Of a stretch of 64,000 bases of DNA, positions 9,179-18,555 are shown one piece after another (position 1 is the stretch's first letter; every line of letters begins with the position of its first letter). The position numbers and the translations under genes were made by a program. The notes beneath the pieces were generated by a model, which had not been told where the DNA came from, made no database searches, and was given only the letters and a program-made list of their open reading frames with translations. Source of the DNA: Candidatus Binatia bacterium (GTDB lineage Bacteria > Desulfobacterota > Binatia > UBA12015); assembly GCA_036563615.1 (NCBI GenBank), contig DATCMB010000006.1:876149-940148 (forward strand). The letters run 5' to 3'.

Positions 9179-10273
9179 CTACCGCTTGCAGCGCTCGCGA
9201 ACGACCTGGACCAGCCGCTCGGGATCGACGGGCTTCTTGAAGATCACGCCGTCGAGACCTGCGACCTTGGCGCGCTTGATGATGTGGTCGCGGTCGTAGA
9301 AGAAGGCCGTCATCAGGACGACCGGCACGTTCGGGTAGCGCTCGCGGACGTGCATGTACAGGTCGTACCCGTCGATGTCGGGCATGACAACGTCGCTCAG
9401 CACGAGATCGAAGGTTTCGCGCGCGAGCGCCTCCTCGGCCTGGCGTCCCGAGAACACCATCCTGACGTCGGCGCCGCGCGCCCGCAGAATCTCGCTCACC
9501 GACTGGCAGACGGCGAGGTCGTCGTCCGCGACCAGCACGCGAACGCCCTCGAGCGTGCGATCGATGCGCAGCGGCGTCGTCAAGCGCGACACCGCCGCAG
9601 AGTCGCCGTCCTTGCTGCGCAGGTCGGTCATCTGCGTGCCCGGGAGGTACTCGCGCGTGCCGTAGGCGGCGCCGCCCGCGAGGTCCGCGAGCCGGTTCAC
9701 CGCGCTTTGGATCTTGCCGACGCTGCTCTCGATCGAGTCGAGACGCTCCGCCTGCACGTCGTACAGCGGATCGTCCGCCATCTTCCGCATGTCGGCGCCG
9801 ATCAGCGCGACGTTGTTCAGCACCGCGAACAGCGGGTTGTTGATCTCGTGCGCGACGCCGACCGCGATCTCGCCGAGGGTCGTGAGCTGGTTCTGACGCT
9901 GGATCTCGGCGAGATCCTTCGCGAAGCCGATCGAGCCGATCTCGTTGCCCTGCTCGTCGTGGATCAGCGCGCCGGAGATCGCGACGTTGATGCGCTCACC
10001 CGAGCGCGTGACGAAGGTCGTCTTGAAGTTCCGCACCTTGCCCGGCGAGTCGACGTTCGGATCGCGCATCGCCCGCATGACGGCCTTCGCGTCCTCGATC
10101 GACGGGTAGAAGATGCTGACGTGCTTCCCCAGCACCTCCTCCGCCTGGTAGCCGAGCGCCGTCCGCGCGCCGTCGTTGTAGAAGACGATCTCGCCATGCC
10201 GGTCGACGGCCACGATGATATCCGGAGAGTCTTCGAGCAGACGCTCGAAGTAGATCGGAGGCAGTGCGGGCAT
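9179..10273 (-). CDS. PAS - histidine-kinase dimerisation - receiver protein without a catalytic ATPase domain
   Basis: A 364-residue soluble signalling protein. The PAS domain spans about 8-122. A DHp helix with the H-box GVAHEINNPLF (His 142) and its partner helix run to about residue 200, followed by a 40-residue linker. The receiver domain at 243-364 has acidic residues 250-252, phosphoacceptor Asp 294 in VLSDVVMPDIDGY, Thr 322 and Lys 346/347. The N, G1 and G2 boxes of a HATPase domain are missing. The protein could therefore not phosphorylate itself and may act as a sensor-dimerisation adaptor or receive phosphate from another kinase. It lies 16 bases upstream of the adenosyltransferase gene, so it is probably first in the ccr operon. 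Confidence 0.85.
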   Translation of the reverse strand: MPALPPIYFERLLEDSPDIIVAVDRHGEIVFYNDGARTALGYQAEEVLGKHVSIFYPSIEDAKAVMRAMRDPNVDSPGKVRNFKTTFVTRSGERINVAISGALIHDEQGNEIGSIGFAKDLAEIQRQNQLTTLGEIAVGVAHEINNPLFAVLNNVALIGADMRKMADDPLYDVQAERLDSIESSVGKIQSAVNRLADLAGGAAYGTREYLPGTQMTDLRSKDGDSAAVSRLTTPLRIDRTLEGVRVLVADDDLAVCQSVSEILRARGADVRMVFSGRQAEEALARETFDLVLSDVVMPDIDGYDLYMHVRERYPNVPVVLMTAFFYDRDHIIKRAKVAGLDGVIFKKPVDPERLVQVVRERCKR

Positions 10274-10294
10274 GTCCGTGCAGAAACTCTGCTC

Positions 10295-10738
10295 ATGCTA
10301 AGGGCCGGCTTCTGGAGGGTCAAGGCGGCCTCGGCGTACGTGCTGCTCGCCTGCGCGCTCCTCCTTGCGCTCGGAAACGGCTGCTTTTCGCGCCGTTACG
10401 CGCCCATGATGGAGACCCACCTCGAGGTGCTGAGCGCGTATGCGACGAAGCTCGAGACGCTCGCGCAGGACCAGCGCACGGTGCCCGCGCAGGACTGGGG
10501 CGAGTTCACCTATCCGCTGACCCGCGCCCGCCAGTTCGCGCAGCTCGCCGCGTCGTACTACCCGGAGCGCGGGTCGCTGCGCGCATTTCAGGCCGCGGTC
10601 GACGCCTACGCGACGCTGACCGCCGATCCCGACGTGCTCGAGCGTCCGGACGCGGAGCAAGTGGTCGCCGCCGAGGTGGCGCGCTTTCGCGCCGCGGTCG
10701 CGAAGACCCGCGACGCGCTCGCCCGCGAGACCGAGTAG
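10295..10738 (+). CDS. Small exported protein, possible lipoprotein
   Basis: A 147-residue protein with an N-terminal hydrophobic segment (ASAYVLLACALLLALGNGC). The NGC at residues 28-30 could be a degenerate lipobox, although the -3 residue is not ideal. The rest is soluble and helical with no motif I recognise; a DUF-type helical repeat is possible. The ATG at 10295 lies only 21 bases from the divergent start of the PAS-receiver gene, so its promoter must sit inside that gene. The third-base GC use is like the neighbours, which supports it being real. Function unknown. Confidence 0.65.
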   Translation: MLRAGFWRVKAASAYVLLACALLLALGNGCFSRRYAPMMETHLEVLSAYATKLETLAQDQRTVPAQDWGEFTYPLTRARQFAQLAASYYPERGSLRAFQAAVDAYATLTADPDVLERPDAEQVVAAEVARFRAAVAKTRDALARETE

Positions 10739-10798
10739 CGCCGCGTCGCGCGGCTCCGGCGCGTCCGGGCGAAAGGGGAGGGCTTCCGCTCGCGCCGC

Positions 10799-11296
10799 CT
10801 ACTTCGGCGGCAGCAGGACGACGCGCTTGGTGTCCTTGGTGGTCGCGAGCAGCTGCGACACCGTCTGCCCGAGCTCGGGGTGCGTGTGCTGCGGCGCGAC
10901 CTCGGCGAGCGGCAGCAGGACGAACTTGCGTCCCGGCAGCTCGGGGTGCGGGATCTTCAGCGTCCGCGTCGACACCGTCTCGTTGTCGAAGAACAGGATG
11001 TCGAGGTCGATGACGCGCGAGCCCCACTTCTTGCCCTTCACCCGCTTGCGCCCCATGGCCTGCTCGATCGCCTTGAGGCGCTTCAGCAGCTCGGCGGCGC
11101 TGAACTCCGTCTCGAGCTCGAACGCCGCGTTGACGAACCACGTCTTGGCGTCGCCGTGCGGCTCGCTCTCGTAGAGGGACGACATGCGCACGATCCGGCA
11201 GCCAGGCAGCTTGCCGACGCGGTCGAGCGCCTCGGCGATGTTCGCCTTGCGGTCCCCCAGATTCGACCCGACGCCGATGAAGGCGCGGTGCGGCAT
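10799..11296 (-). CDS. folK: 2-amino-4-hydroxy-6-hydroxymethyldihydropteridine diphosphokinase
   Basis: A 165-residue HPPK of normal length with the opening FIGVGSNLGDRKANI, then YESEPHG, FVNAAFELET and the signature WGSRVIDLDILFFDN, and PHPELPGRKFVLLPLAEVAP. It transfers pyrophosphate from ATP to the pterin in folate synthesis. The ATG at 11296 is used; the frame is open further upstream, but the conserved domain begins right here. The gene faces the small exported protein (60 bases between stops) and is divergent from the RNA-binding protein gene. Confidence 0.94.
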   Translation of the reverse strand: MPHRAFIGVGSNLGDRKANIAEALDRVGKLPGCRIVRMSSLYESEPHGDAKTWFVNAAFELETEFSAAELLKRLKAIEQAMGRKRVKGKKWGSRVIDLDILFFDNETVSTRTLKIPHPELPGRKFVLLPLAEVAPQHTHPELGQTVSQLLATTKDTKRVVLLPPK

Positions 11297-11447
11297 GTGC
11301 TCGGTGCTCCCCCCAACCGCCCCGACCGCCCGGCTTGCGTCGGGCGGGACCGTTCTGGCCCGGCAGGGCGGGGGTTCCTTAGCGAACTTTAGTTGACCCC
11401 ACAACCGTAAAGCTCGGGTTTTGGGCAGCTCGCCGCGTCAAGATGCC

Positions 11448-11476
11448 TTGCCACTCCTTGACAACGGGTCTAGAGT
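11448..11476 (+). promoter_or_regulatory. Probable sigma-70 promoter of the RNA-binding protein gene
   Basis: TTGCCA at 11448-11453 and TAGAGT at 11471-11476 are separated by exactly 17 bases. A start near 11483 would give a leader of about 100 bases before the GTG at 11585, a long leader as in many cold-inducible RNA-binding protein genes. Confidence 0.5.
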
Positions 11477-11584
11477 CCGCCGCGGCGAACCCGGCGGGTG
11501 GGCTGGGGACGCCCCGGAGGCGTGATCGGCTCGCTTCAGGTTGGACCGCATCCCGAGCGTCGCGCGCGGGTAGCAGGAGCAGAT

Positions 11585-11878
11585 GTGAGACTGTTCGTCG
11601 GAAACCTACCGTACAACGTCTCCAGCGAGGACCTGGAGAAAGCCTTCGCCCAGGCGGGGACGGTCACGTCGGCCCGCGTCATCACGGACCGCGAGACGGG
11701 GCAGTCGCGCGGCTTCGGCTTCGTCGAGATGGGCTCCGCAGCCGATGGCCAGAAGGCCATCAACATGTGGAACGGTCAGGAGCTGAACGGTCGGGCGCTG
11801 ACGGTCAACGAGGCCCGACCCATGGGCGAGGGCGCCCGCGGCGCGGGCGCCGGCCGCGGCGGCGGACGCCGCTTCTGA
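11585..11878 (+). CDS. Single-RRM RNA-binding protein with Gly/Arg tail
   Basis: A 97-residue protein made of one RNA recognition motif: RNP2 is LFVGNLPYNV (residues 3-12) and RNP1 is RGFGFVEM (about 44-51), followed by a Gly/Arg-rich tail (GARGAGAGRGGGRRF). Such small proteins in cyanobacteria and deltaproteobacteria bind single-stranded RNA and are often cold-induced. The GTG at 11585 is chosen because it is placed after AGGAG with good spacing and directly before the beta-1 strand. Longer in-frame starts would add a Gly/Pro/Arg segment with no homology. It is a monocistronic gene, convergent with dapB. Confidence 0.92.
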   Translation: MRLFVGNLPYNVSSEDLEKAFAQAGTVTSARVITDRETGQSRGFGFVEMGSAADGQKAINMWNGQELNGRALTVNEARPMGEGARGAGAGRGGGRRF

Positions 11879-11957
11879 ACGACCACCGGCTGCGGCGCGA
11901 GCGCTCGCCGGGACGCCCGCCCGCCGCCCTTGCTCGGGGACCCGGCCGACGTCGCCG

Positions 11958-12767
11958 CTAGGCCGCGACGTCGCGCATCGAGTACAGGCCCGGCGCGCGC
12001 CCGCTCAGCCAGCGCGCCGCGCGCAGCGCGCCGGCAGCGAACGCCTCACGGCTCTGCGCGCGGTGGGTGAGCTCGATGCGCTCGCCGGTGCCGAAGAAGA
12101 ACACCGTGTGGTCGCCGACCACGTCGCCGCCGCGCAGCGCGAGCACGCCGATCTGCTCGGTCGGCCGCTCGCCGACCATGCCCTCGCGCCCGTAGACCGC
12201 CCAGTCCTCGAGGCGCGCGCCGCGACCACGCGCCGCCGCGCGCGCGAGCGCGAGCGCGGTGCCGGACGGCGCGTCCTTCTTCTTGCGGTGGTGCGTCTCG
12301 CTGATCTCGATGTCGAACGCCGCGCCGAGCCGCCGCGCCGCCTCCTCGACGAGGTCGAGCAGCACGGTGACGCCGAAGCTCATGTTCGGCGCCTGCACGC
12401 AGGGGACGCGCTTGGCGAGCTCTTCGATCTCGCGCTGCTGCTCGGCGGTGAAGCCAGTGGTGCCGAGGACGACGCCCAGGCCGCGCTCCGCCGCCTCGCG
12501 CAGGTGCGCGAGCGACGGCTCGGGCGCGGTGAACTCGATCAACACCGTGCCGGGAGCGATCTCCGGCAGCGCGTCGGTGAGGACGACGCCGAGGTCGACG
12601 CCGCCCGCGAGGCGTCCGAGGTCGGTGCCGAGGTCGGGGTGCCCCGGCGCCTCGATGCCGCCCGCGAGGCGAAGCCCGTCGTCGCGCGACGCGAGCGACA
12701 CCAGCATCCGCCCCATCCGTCCGGCGGCGCCGCCGATGATGACCGGAACGCGCGTGGCCGTGCCCAT
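11958..12767 (-). CDS. dapB: 4-hydroxy-tetrahydrodipicolinate reductase
   Basis: A 269-residue enzyme with the dinucleotide loop IIGGAAGRMGRML (10-22), GTTGFTAEQ, the substrate motif ETHHRKKKDAPSGTAL (His and Lys catalytic) and GDVVGDHTVFFFG near the C-terminus. It reduces HTPA to tetrahydrodipicolinate with NAD(P)H in the lysine/diaminopimelate pathway. Its ATG shares one base with the dapA stop (TGATG). It is the last gene of the dapF-dapA-dapB unit. Family length and motifs are normal. Confidence 0.95.
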   Translation of the reverse strand: MGTATRVPVIIGGAAGRMGRMLVSLASRDDGLRLAGGIEAPGHPDLGTDLGRLAGGVDLGVVLTDALPEIAPGTVLIEFTAPEPSLAHLREAAERGLGVVLGTTGFTAEQQREIEELAKRVPCVQAPNMSFGVTVLLDLVEEAARRLGAAFDIEISETHHRKKKDAPSGTALALARAAARGRGARLEDWAVYGREGMVGERPTEQIGVLALRGGDVVGDHTVFFFGTGERIELTHRAQSREAFAAGALRAARWLSGRAPGLYSMRDVAA

Positions 12768-13666
12768 CACGCGACGAGCTCGAGACCGTGGTTCTCGAGC
12801 GCCGCGCGCAGACGCGCGCGCGGTCCCTCGCTCATCGGCAGCAGCGGCAGACGCAGCTCGTCGCGGCAGCGGCCGAGCATCGCGAGGGCGGCCTTCACGG
12901 GGATCGGGTTGGTCTCGAGGAAGCAGGCGCGCATGATCGGCAGCACCTGGTAGTGGATCTGCCGCGCCTCGTCCCAGCGCCCGGCGAGCGCCGCGTCGGT
13001 GAGACGCGCCATCTCGGCGGGGATCACGTTCGCGACCGCGGAGATCACGCCGACGCCGCCCATCGCGATCGTCGCGAGCGTCAGCGAGTCCTCGCCCGAG
13101 ATCACCGCGAAGTCCTTGCCGCACGCGGCGATGGTGTCGATGACGCGGTCGAGCGAGCCGGTCGCCTCCTTGACGCCGACGATGCGCGGGATCTCGGCGA
13201 GCCGCGCGAGCGTGTGGGGCTCGATCGTCGAGCCCGTGCGGCCGGGGATGTTGTAGACGATCAGCGGGATGCCGGTCGCGTTCGCCACCGCGCGGTAGTG
13301 CTCGACGATGCCGTCCTGCGTCGGCTTGTTGTAGTATGGCGAGATCAACAGCGCGCCCGCGGCGCCGGCACGCTCGGCCTCGCGCGTCAGGCGGATCGCT
13401 TCGGCGGTCGAGTTCGAGCCGGTGCCGGCGATCACGGGGACGCGTCCTGCCGCCACCTTGATCACGGCCTCGACCACCTCGATGTGCTCGTCGTGCGTCA
13501 GCGTCGCCGACTCGCCCGTCGAGCCGCACGGCACGAGCGCCTTCTGCCCCGACGCGATCTGCCACTCGACGAGCGCCTCGAGCGCCGGGTAGTCGATCGC
13601 GCCGTCCTTGAACGGCGTCGCGAGCGCGACGATCGAGCCGCGCAGCCAGGAGAGATCGCCGCTCAT
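12767..13666 (-). CDS. dapA: 4-hydroxy-tetrahydrodipicolinate synthase
   Basis: A 299-residue (beta/alpha)8 aldolase: VPCGSTGESATLTHDEH at about 43-59, YNIPGRTGS with the catalytic Tyr, and GVKEATGSLDR with the Schiff-base Lys. It condenses pyruvate with aspartate semialdehyde. The ATG at 13666 follows GGAGGT in the same strand, and overlaps the dapF stop by four bases (ATGA), so the three dap genes are translationally linked. Nothing unusual. Confidence 0.95.
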   Translation of the reverse strand: MSGDLSWLRGSIVALATPFKDGAIDYPALEALVEWQIASGQKALVPCGSTGESATLTHDEHIEVVEAVIKVAAGRVPVIAGTGSNSTAEAIRLTREAERAGAAGALLISPYYNKPTQDGIVEHYRAVANATGIPLIVYNIPGRTGSTIEPHTLARLAEIPRIVGVKEATGSLDRVIDTIAACGKDFAVISGEDSLTLATIAMGGVGVISAVANVIPAEMARLTDAALAGRWDEARQIHYQVLPIMRACFLETNPIPVKAALAMLGRCRDELRLPLLPMSEGPRARLRAALENHGLELVA

Positions 13667-14508
13667 ACCTCCACCTCCCCCGAGAACACCTCGGTCGCGG
13701 GGCCGGTCATGTAGACGTGCCCGTCGGACTCGCGCCACTCGATCTGCAGATTGCCGCCGAGCAGCTCGATCTCGACTCGACGCGGCGCGCGTTCGGTGAG
13801 GTGCGCGGCGACCGCGACCGCGCAGGCACCGGTGCCGCACGCGGCGGTCTCACCAGAGCCGCGCTCCCACACGCGCATGCGCAGACGCGCCGACGGCGCC
13901 GGATCGAGCAGCTGGACGAATTCTACGTTGACGCGCTTCGGGAAGAACGGATCGGTCTCGATGCGCGGACCGAGCGTCGTCACCGGCGCGCTCGCGGTGT
14001 CGTCGACGAAGAGCACGCAGTGCGGGTTGCCCATCGACACGCACGTGATCCGGTAGCTCGTGCCGTCGACCTCGAAGGGCGCGTCGATCACGCGACCCTC
14101 GGCGCGCACCGGGATCGAGGCGCCGTCGAGGATCGGCTCGCCCATGTCGACCGTCACGCTCGCGACGCGGCCGTCGCGGACGTCGAGCTTCAGCGTCTTC
14201 ACGCCGGCGTCGGTCTCGATCTTGAGCTCGGGCTTGCGCGCGATGCCGTGGTCGTAGACGTACTTCGCGACGCAGCGGATGCCGTTGCCGCACATCTCGC
14301 CGCGGCTGCCGTCCGCGTTGTACATCTCCATGCGCGCGTCGGCGACGCTCGACGGGCAGATCAGGATCAGCCCGTCGGAGCCGATGCCCGTGCGTCGCGG
14401 CGACACCAGGCGCGCGACGCGCGCCGGATCGGGAACCTGGTGCGCGAAGGCGTCGACGTACACGTAGTCGTTGCCGATCCCGTGCATCTTGGTGAAGGGC
14501 AGCCGCAT
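13663..14508 (-). CDS. dapF: Diaminopimelate epimerase
   Basis: A 281-residue protein with both catalytic cysteines in context: EMCGNGIRCVAKY and AACGTGACAVAVA. It starts FTKMHGIGNDYVYVD and contains SMGNPHCVLFVDD. It interconverts LL- and meso-diaminopimelate, supplying lysine and peptidoglycan. ATG 14508 is chosen since the conserved start lies there, although the frame is open upstream. The gene heads the dapFAB unit and is divergent from lysA with 136 bases between. Confidence 0.95.
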   Translation of the reverse strand: MRLPFTKMHGIGNDYVYVDAFAHQVPDPARVARLVSPRRTGIGSDGLILICPSSVADARMEMYNADGSRGEMCGNGIRCVAKYVYDHGIARKPELKIETDAGVKTLKLDVRDGRVASVTVDMGEPILDGASIPVRAEGRVIDAPFEVDGTSYRITCVSMGNPHCVLFVDDTASAPVTTLGPRIETDPFFPKRVNVEFVQLLDPAPSARLRMRVWERGSGETAACGTGACAVAVAAHLTERAPRRVEIELLGGNLQIEWRESDGHVYMTGPATEVFSGEVEV

Positions 14509-14644
14509 ATCCCGGGCTCGATACCAGCGATTTCGCAGCCGTGCCACAAACCGGACGCGCGCGCACGCGCGGGCTTTCGACGGCCGTCGAGGCGCGTCCG
14601 GCGTCACCTTGAACCCGCACGTCCCGGGTGGCAGTGAAGCCAGG

Positions 14645-15934
14645 ATGACCGCGCTTCCGCTCTCGAGCCGCAGCGAGCTCGCGCGTCTCGCTGCCCAGAT
14701 CGGCACCCCCTTCTACTTCTACGACGCGGCGGTGATCGCCGATCGCATCGCCCGCGTGAAGGAGCAGATCTCCGCGCCCGGCCTGCAGGCGCGCTACGCG
14801 ATGAAGGCGTGCTCGGCGCACCTCGTCCTGAAAGCCGTCCGCGAGGCGGGCCTGTGGATCGACGCCGTGTCGGGCAACGAGGTGCTGCGCGCGAAGCGGG
14901 CGGGCTTCGCGATGGGCGCGGAGCCGCCGGTCGTGCTGCTCACCGCCGACGTCTTCCGCGACAACGCGCTCTCGGTCGTGCGCGAGGAGCGCGTGCTGCC
15001 GAACCTGGGCTCGCCCGGTCAGCTGCGCGAGCTGCAGGCGGCGGGCTACCGCGGTCCGATCGGCCTGCGCGTCAACCCGGGCTTCGGCCACGGCCACGTG
15101 CAGGAGTGCGACACCGGCGGCCCGAGCTCGAAGCACGGCGTGTGGATCGACGACGCGCTCAGGGTCGCGGAGGAGGCGCGCGCGGCCGGGCTGCCGGTCG
15201 TCCTGCTGCACGCGCACGTCGGCAGCGGGCCGCAGATCGACGAGCTCTACGCGAACCTGCAGCGGCTCGCCCGCGAGCTCGGCTCGCTCTTGCCGAAGCT
15301 GCCGGACTGCGTCGCGGTGAACCTCGGCGGCGGCATCCCGCACTCGTACCGCGACCCGAGCTGGGTGCCGGATCTGGCGCCGCTCGGCCGCATCCTGCGC
15401 GAGGCGCGGGCGCACTTCTGCGAGCAGGCCGGGCGCGAGATCCGCGTCGAGATCGAGCCGGGGCGCTTCTTCGTCGCCGCGGCGGGCACGCTGGTCGCAC
15501 GCGTCACCGACGTCAAGCACACGCAGAGCAACGAGAAGGGCAAGGGCCACGGCTTCATCATGGTCGACGCCGGCTTCTGCGACCTCGTGCGGCCCGCGAT
15601 GTACGGCTCGTACCACCGCATCTCGGTGGTGAGCGACGAGCCGGGTCCGGTCGCGCCGTTCGCGGTCGCGGGACCGCTCTGCGAGTCGGGCGACGTCTTC
15701 ACGCGCGACGCCGCGGAGCTGATCGAGCCGCGCGAGCTGCCGACGCCGCGTCCCGGCGACTTCGTCCTGCTGCACGACGCGGGCGCGTACGGCTACTCGA
15801 TGAGCTCGAACTACAACTCGCTCGGCCGCGCGCCGCAGGTGTGGTGGGAGAACGGTCGCGCGGTGCTGATGTCGCGCCGCGAGACGGTGGAGGATCTGGT
15901 CGCGACCGAGTGCGAGCAGCCGCTGTCGGCGTAG
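14645..15934 (+). CDS. lysA: Diaminopimelate decarboxylase
   Basis: A 429-residue fold-type III PLP enzyme: the PLP lysine is in QARYAMKACSAH (about residue 52-58), HAHVGSG binds phosphate, NLGGGIPHSY, EIEPGRFFV and CESGDVF complete the active site. It decarboxylates meso-DAP to lysine. The ATG at 14645 follows a modest AGCCAGG site. The gene is the only plus-strand member of the arg/dap block and is convergent with the MaoC gene (60 bases). In relatives lysA is usually co-oriented with dapF and argH, so it appears inverted here. Confidence 0.94.
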   Translation: MTALPLSSRSELARLAAQIGTPFYFYDAAVIADRIARVKEQISAPGLQARYAMKACSAHLVLKAVREAGLWIDAVSGNEVLRAKRAGFAMGAEPPVVLLTADVFRDNALSVVREERVLPNLGSPGQLRELQAAGYRGPIGLRVNPGFGHGHVQECDTGGPSSKHGVWIDDALRVAEEARAAGLPVVLLHAHVGSGPQIDELYANLQRLARELGSLLPKLPDCVAVNLGGGIPHSYRDPSWVPDLAPLGRILREARAHFCEQAGREIRVEIEPGRFFVAAAGTLVARVTDVKHTQSNEKGKGHGFIMVDAGFCDLVRPAMYGSYHRISVVSDEPGPVAPFAVAGPLCESGDVFTRDAAELIEPRELPTPRPGDFVLLHDAGAYGYSMSSNYNSLGRAPQVWWENGRAVLMSRRETVEDLVATECEQPLSA

Positions 15935-15994
15935 CGGCGGCGGGGCGTCGAGCGTGCGCCGTGGCGCCGCGGCTGTCGCTCCGCCGCGCGACGC

Positions 15995-16435
15995 TCAGCG
16001 CGCGACCAGCAGCGTCACCTTCTGCGTCAGCACCGCCTCGTCCCGCGGGTTCACGATCTCGTCCTGCAGGACGACGACGCCGCGGTCGGGCTTCGAGCGC
16101 GACGCGCGCTTCTCGATGCAGGTCGTGAAGTAGCGCAGCTCCTCGCCGGGGCGCGCCGGCCGCGGCAGCCGCACCTCGTCCTTGCCCAGCATGGCGAGGG
16201 TCGCGATCGGCTCCTCCATGTCGAAGAAGAGCCGCGTCGCGATCGCAAAGAGGTGCAGCGAGCACAGCGTGAGCCCGCCGTAGATCGATTGCCGCGCGGC
16301 CTCCTCGTCGACGTGGTAGGGCTGCGGCTCGAAGCGACGCGCGAGCTCGATCGCTTCTTCCCGCGACGGCGTCGTGCGGCCGACCAGCAGCCGCTCGCCG
16401 ACGACCAGATCGTCGAGACGCCGCACGCGGCCCAT
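15995..16435 (-). CDS. MaoC-family hotdog dehydratase
   Basis: A 146-residue single hotdog-domain protein. FEPQPYHVDEEAARQSIYGG (about 35-54) is the MaoC/R-hydratase motif with the catalytic Asp-His surroundings, followed by LTLCSLHLFAIATRLFFDM. Such proteins hydrate trans-2-enoyl-CoA to (R)-3-hydroxyacyl-CoA or act on mesaconyl/methylmalyl-type thioesters. Its ATG shares one base with the stop of the LptM-like lipoprotein gene, so it is at the 3' end of the arginine operon, an odd place for an acyl-CoA enzyme. The substrate is not deducible. Confidence 0.85.
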   Translation of the reverse strand: MGRVRRLDDLVVGERLLVGRTTPSREEAIELARRFEPQPYHVDEEAARQSIYGGLTLCSLHLFAIATRLFFDMEEPIATLAMLGKDEVRLPRPARPGEELRYFTTCIEKRASRSKPDRGVVVLQDEIVNPRDEAVLTQKVTLLVAR

Positions 16436-16904
16436 CACGGGATCGCGCCCGGGATCGTGCGCACGATGTCGGCGCTCTCGGCGGGCGGGCTCGCGTACTC
16501 GTCGAAGGTCATCGCGATCACCTGGTAACGGCACGACACGCCGAGCGGCGCGTCCGAGTCGAGCAGCGTGAAGATGCTCGCCTTGCGAAAGCGCTGCTGG
16601 TCGGTGACCGGCACGACGGCGATTTCCTGGAACGTCGCCTCCGGCTGGCACGCGCGCAGGACGACGAAGCGCGCGAGGTCGTCGAGCGGCTCGCCGTCGA
16701 CGTACTCGCGCGGGCGCCGCCACGTCACCTTGACGCCGTCGGCCGCGCTCTCGACCTCGACCGGATCCGCGGTCTTCGGGATCACGTACTCGGGCGGGCG
16801 CGGCGGCCCGACGCGTCCGCAGCCGGCGACGGCGAAGGCGCCAGTCAGCGCGAGCGCGAGCCCGAGCGCGGCGGCGACGTCGACCGGCTGGCGGCGTGCG
16901 CGCG

Positions 16905-16908
<4 letters not shown>
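16435..16908 (-). CDS. LptM-like lipoprotein with fibronectin-III-like domain
   Basis: A 157-residue lipoprotein: signal peptide to residue 29, Cys30 in AVAGCGRVGPPRPPEYVIP, then one beta-rich domain (about 42-155) resembling a fibronectin type III fold. The short CGxxGPxxxP segment after the Cys resembles LptM (YifL), the small lipoprotein encoded beside dapF/lysA in enterobacteria that assists LptD maturation. Here the family has an added beta domain. The ATG overlaps the argH stop by four bases. Its function in the LPS translocon is inferred from the motif and neighbourhood only. Confidence 0.75.
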
Positions 16909-18485
<1,577 letters not shown>

Positions 18486-18555
18486 CGCCGCAGCGCTTAC
18501 CACGCGGGCGACGAGCGCTCCACGCGCCGCACGCGACGCGACGCCACGCGAGCGA

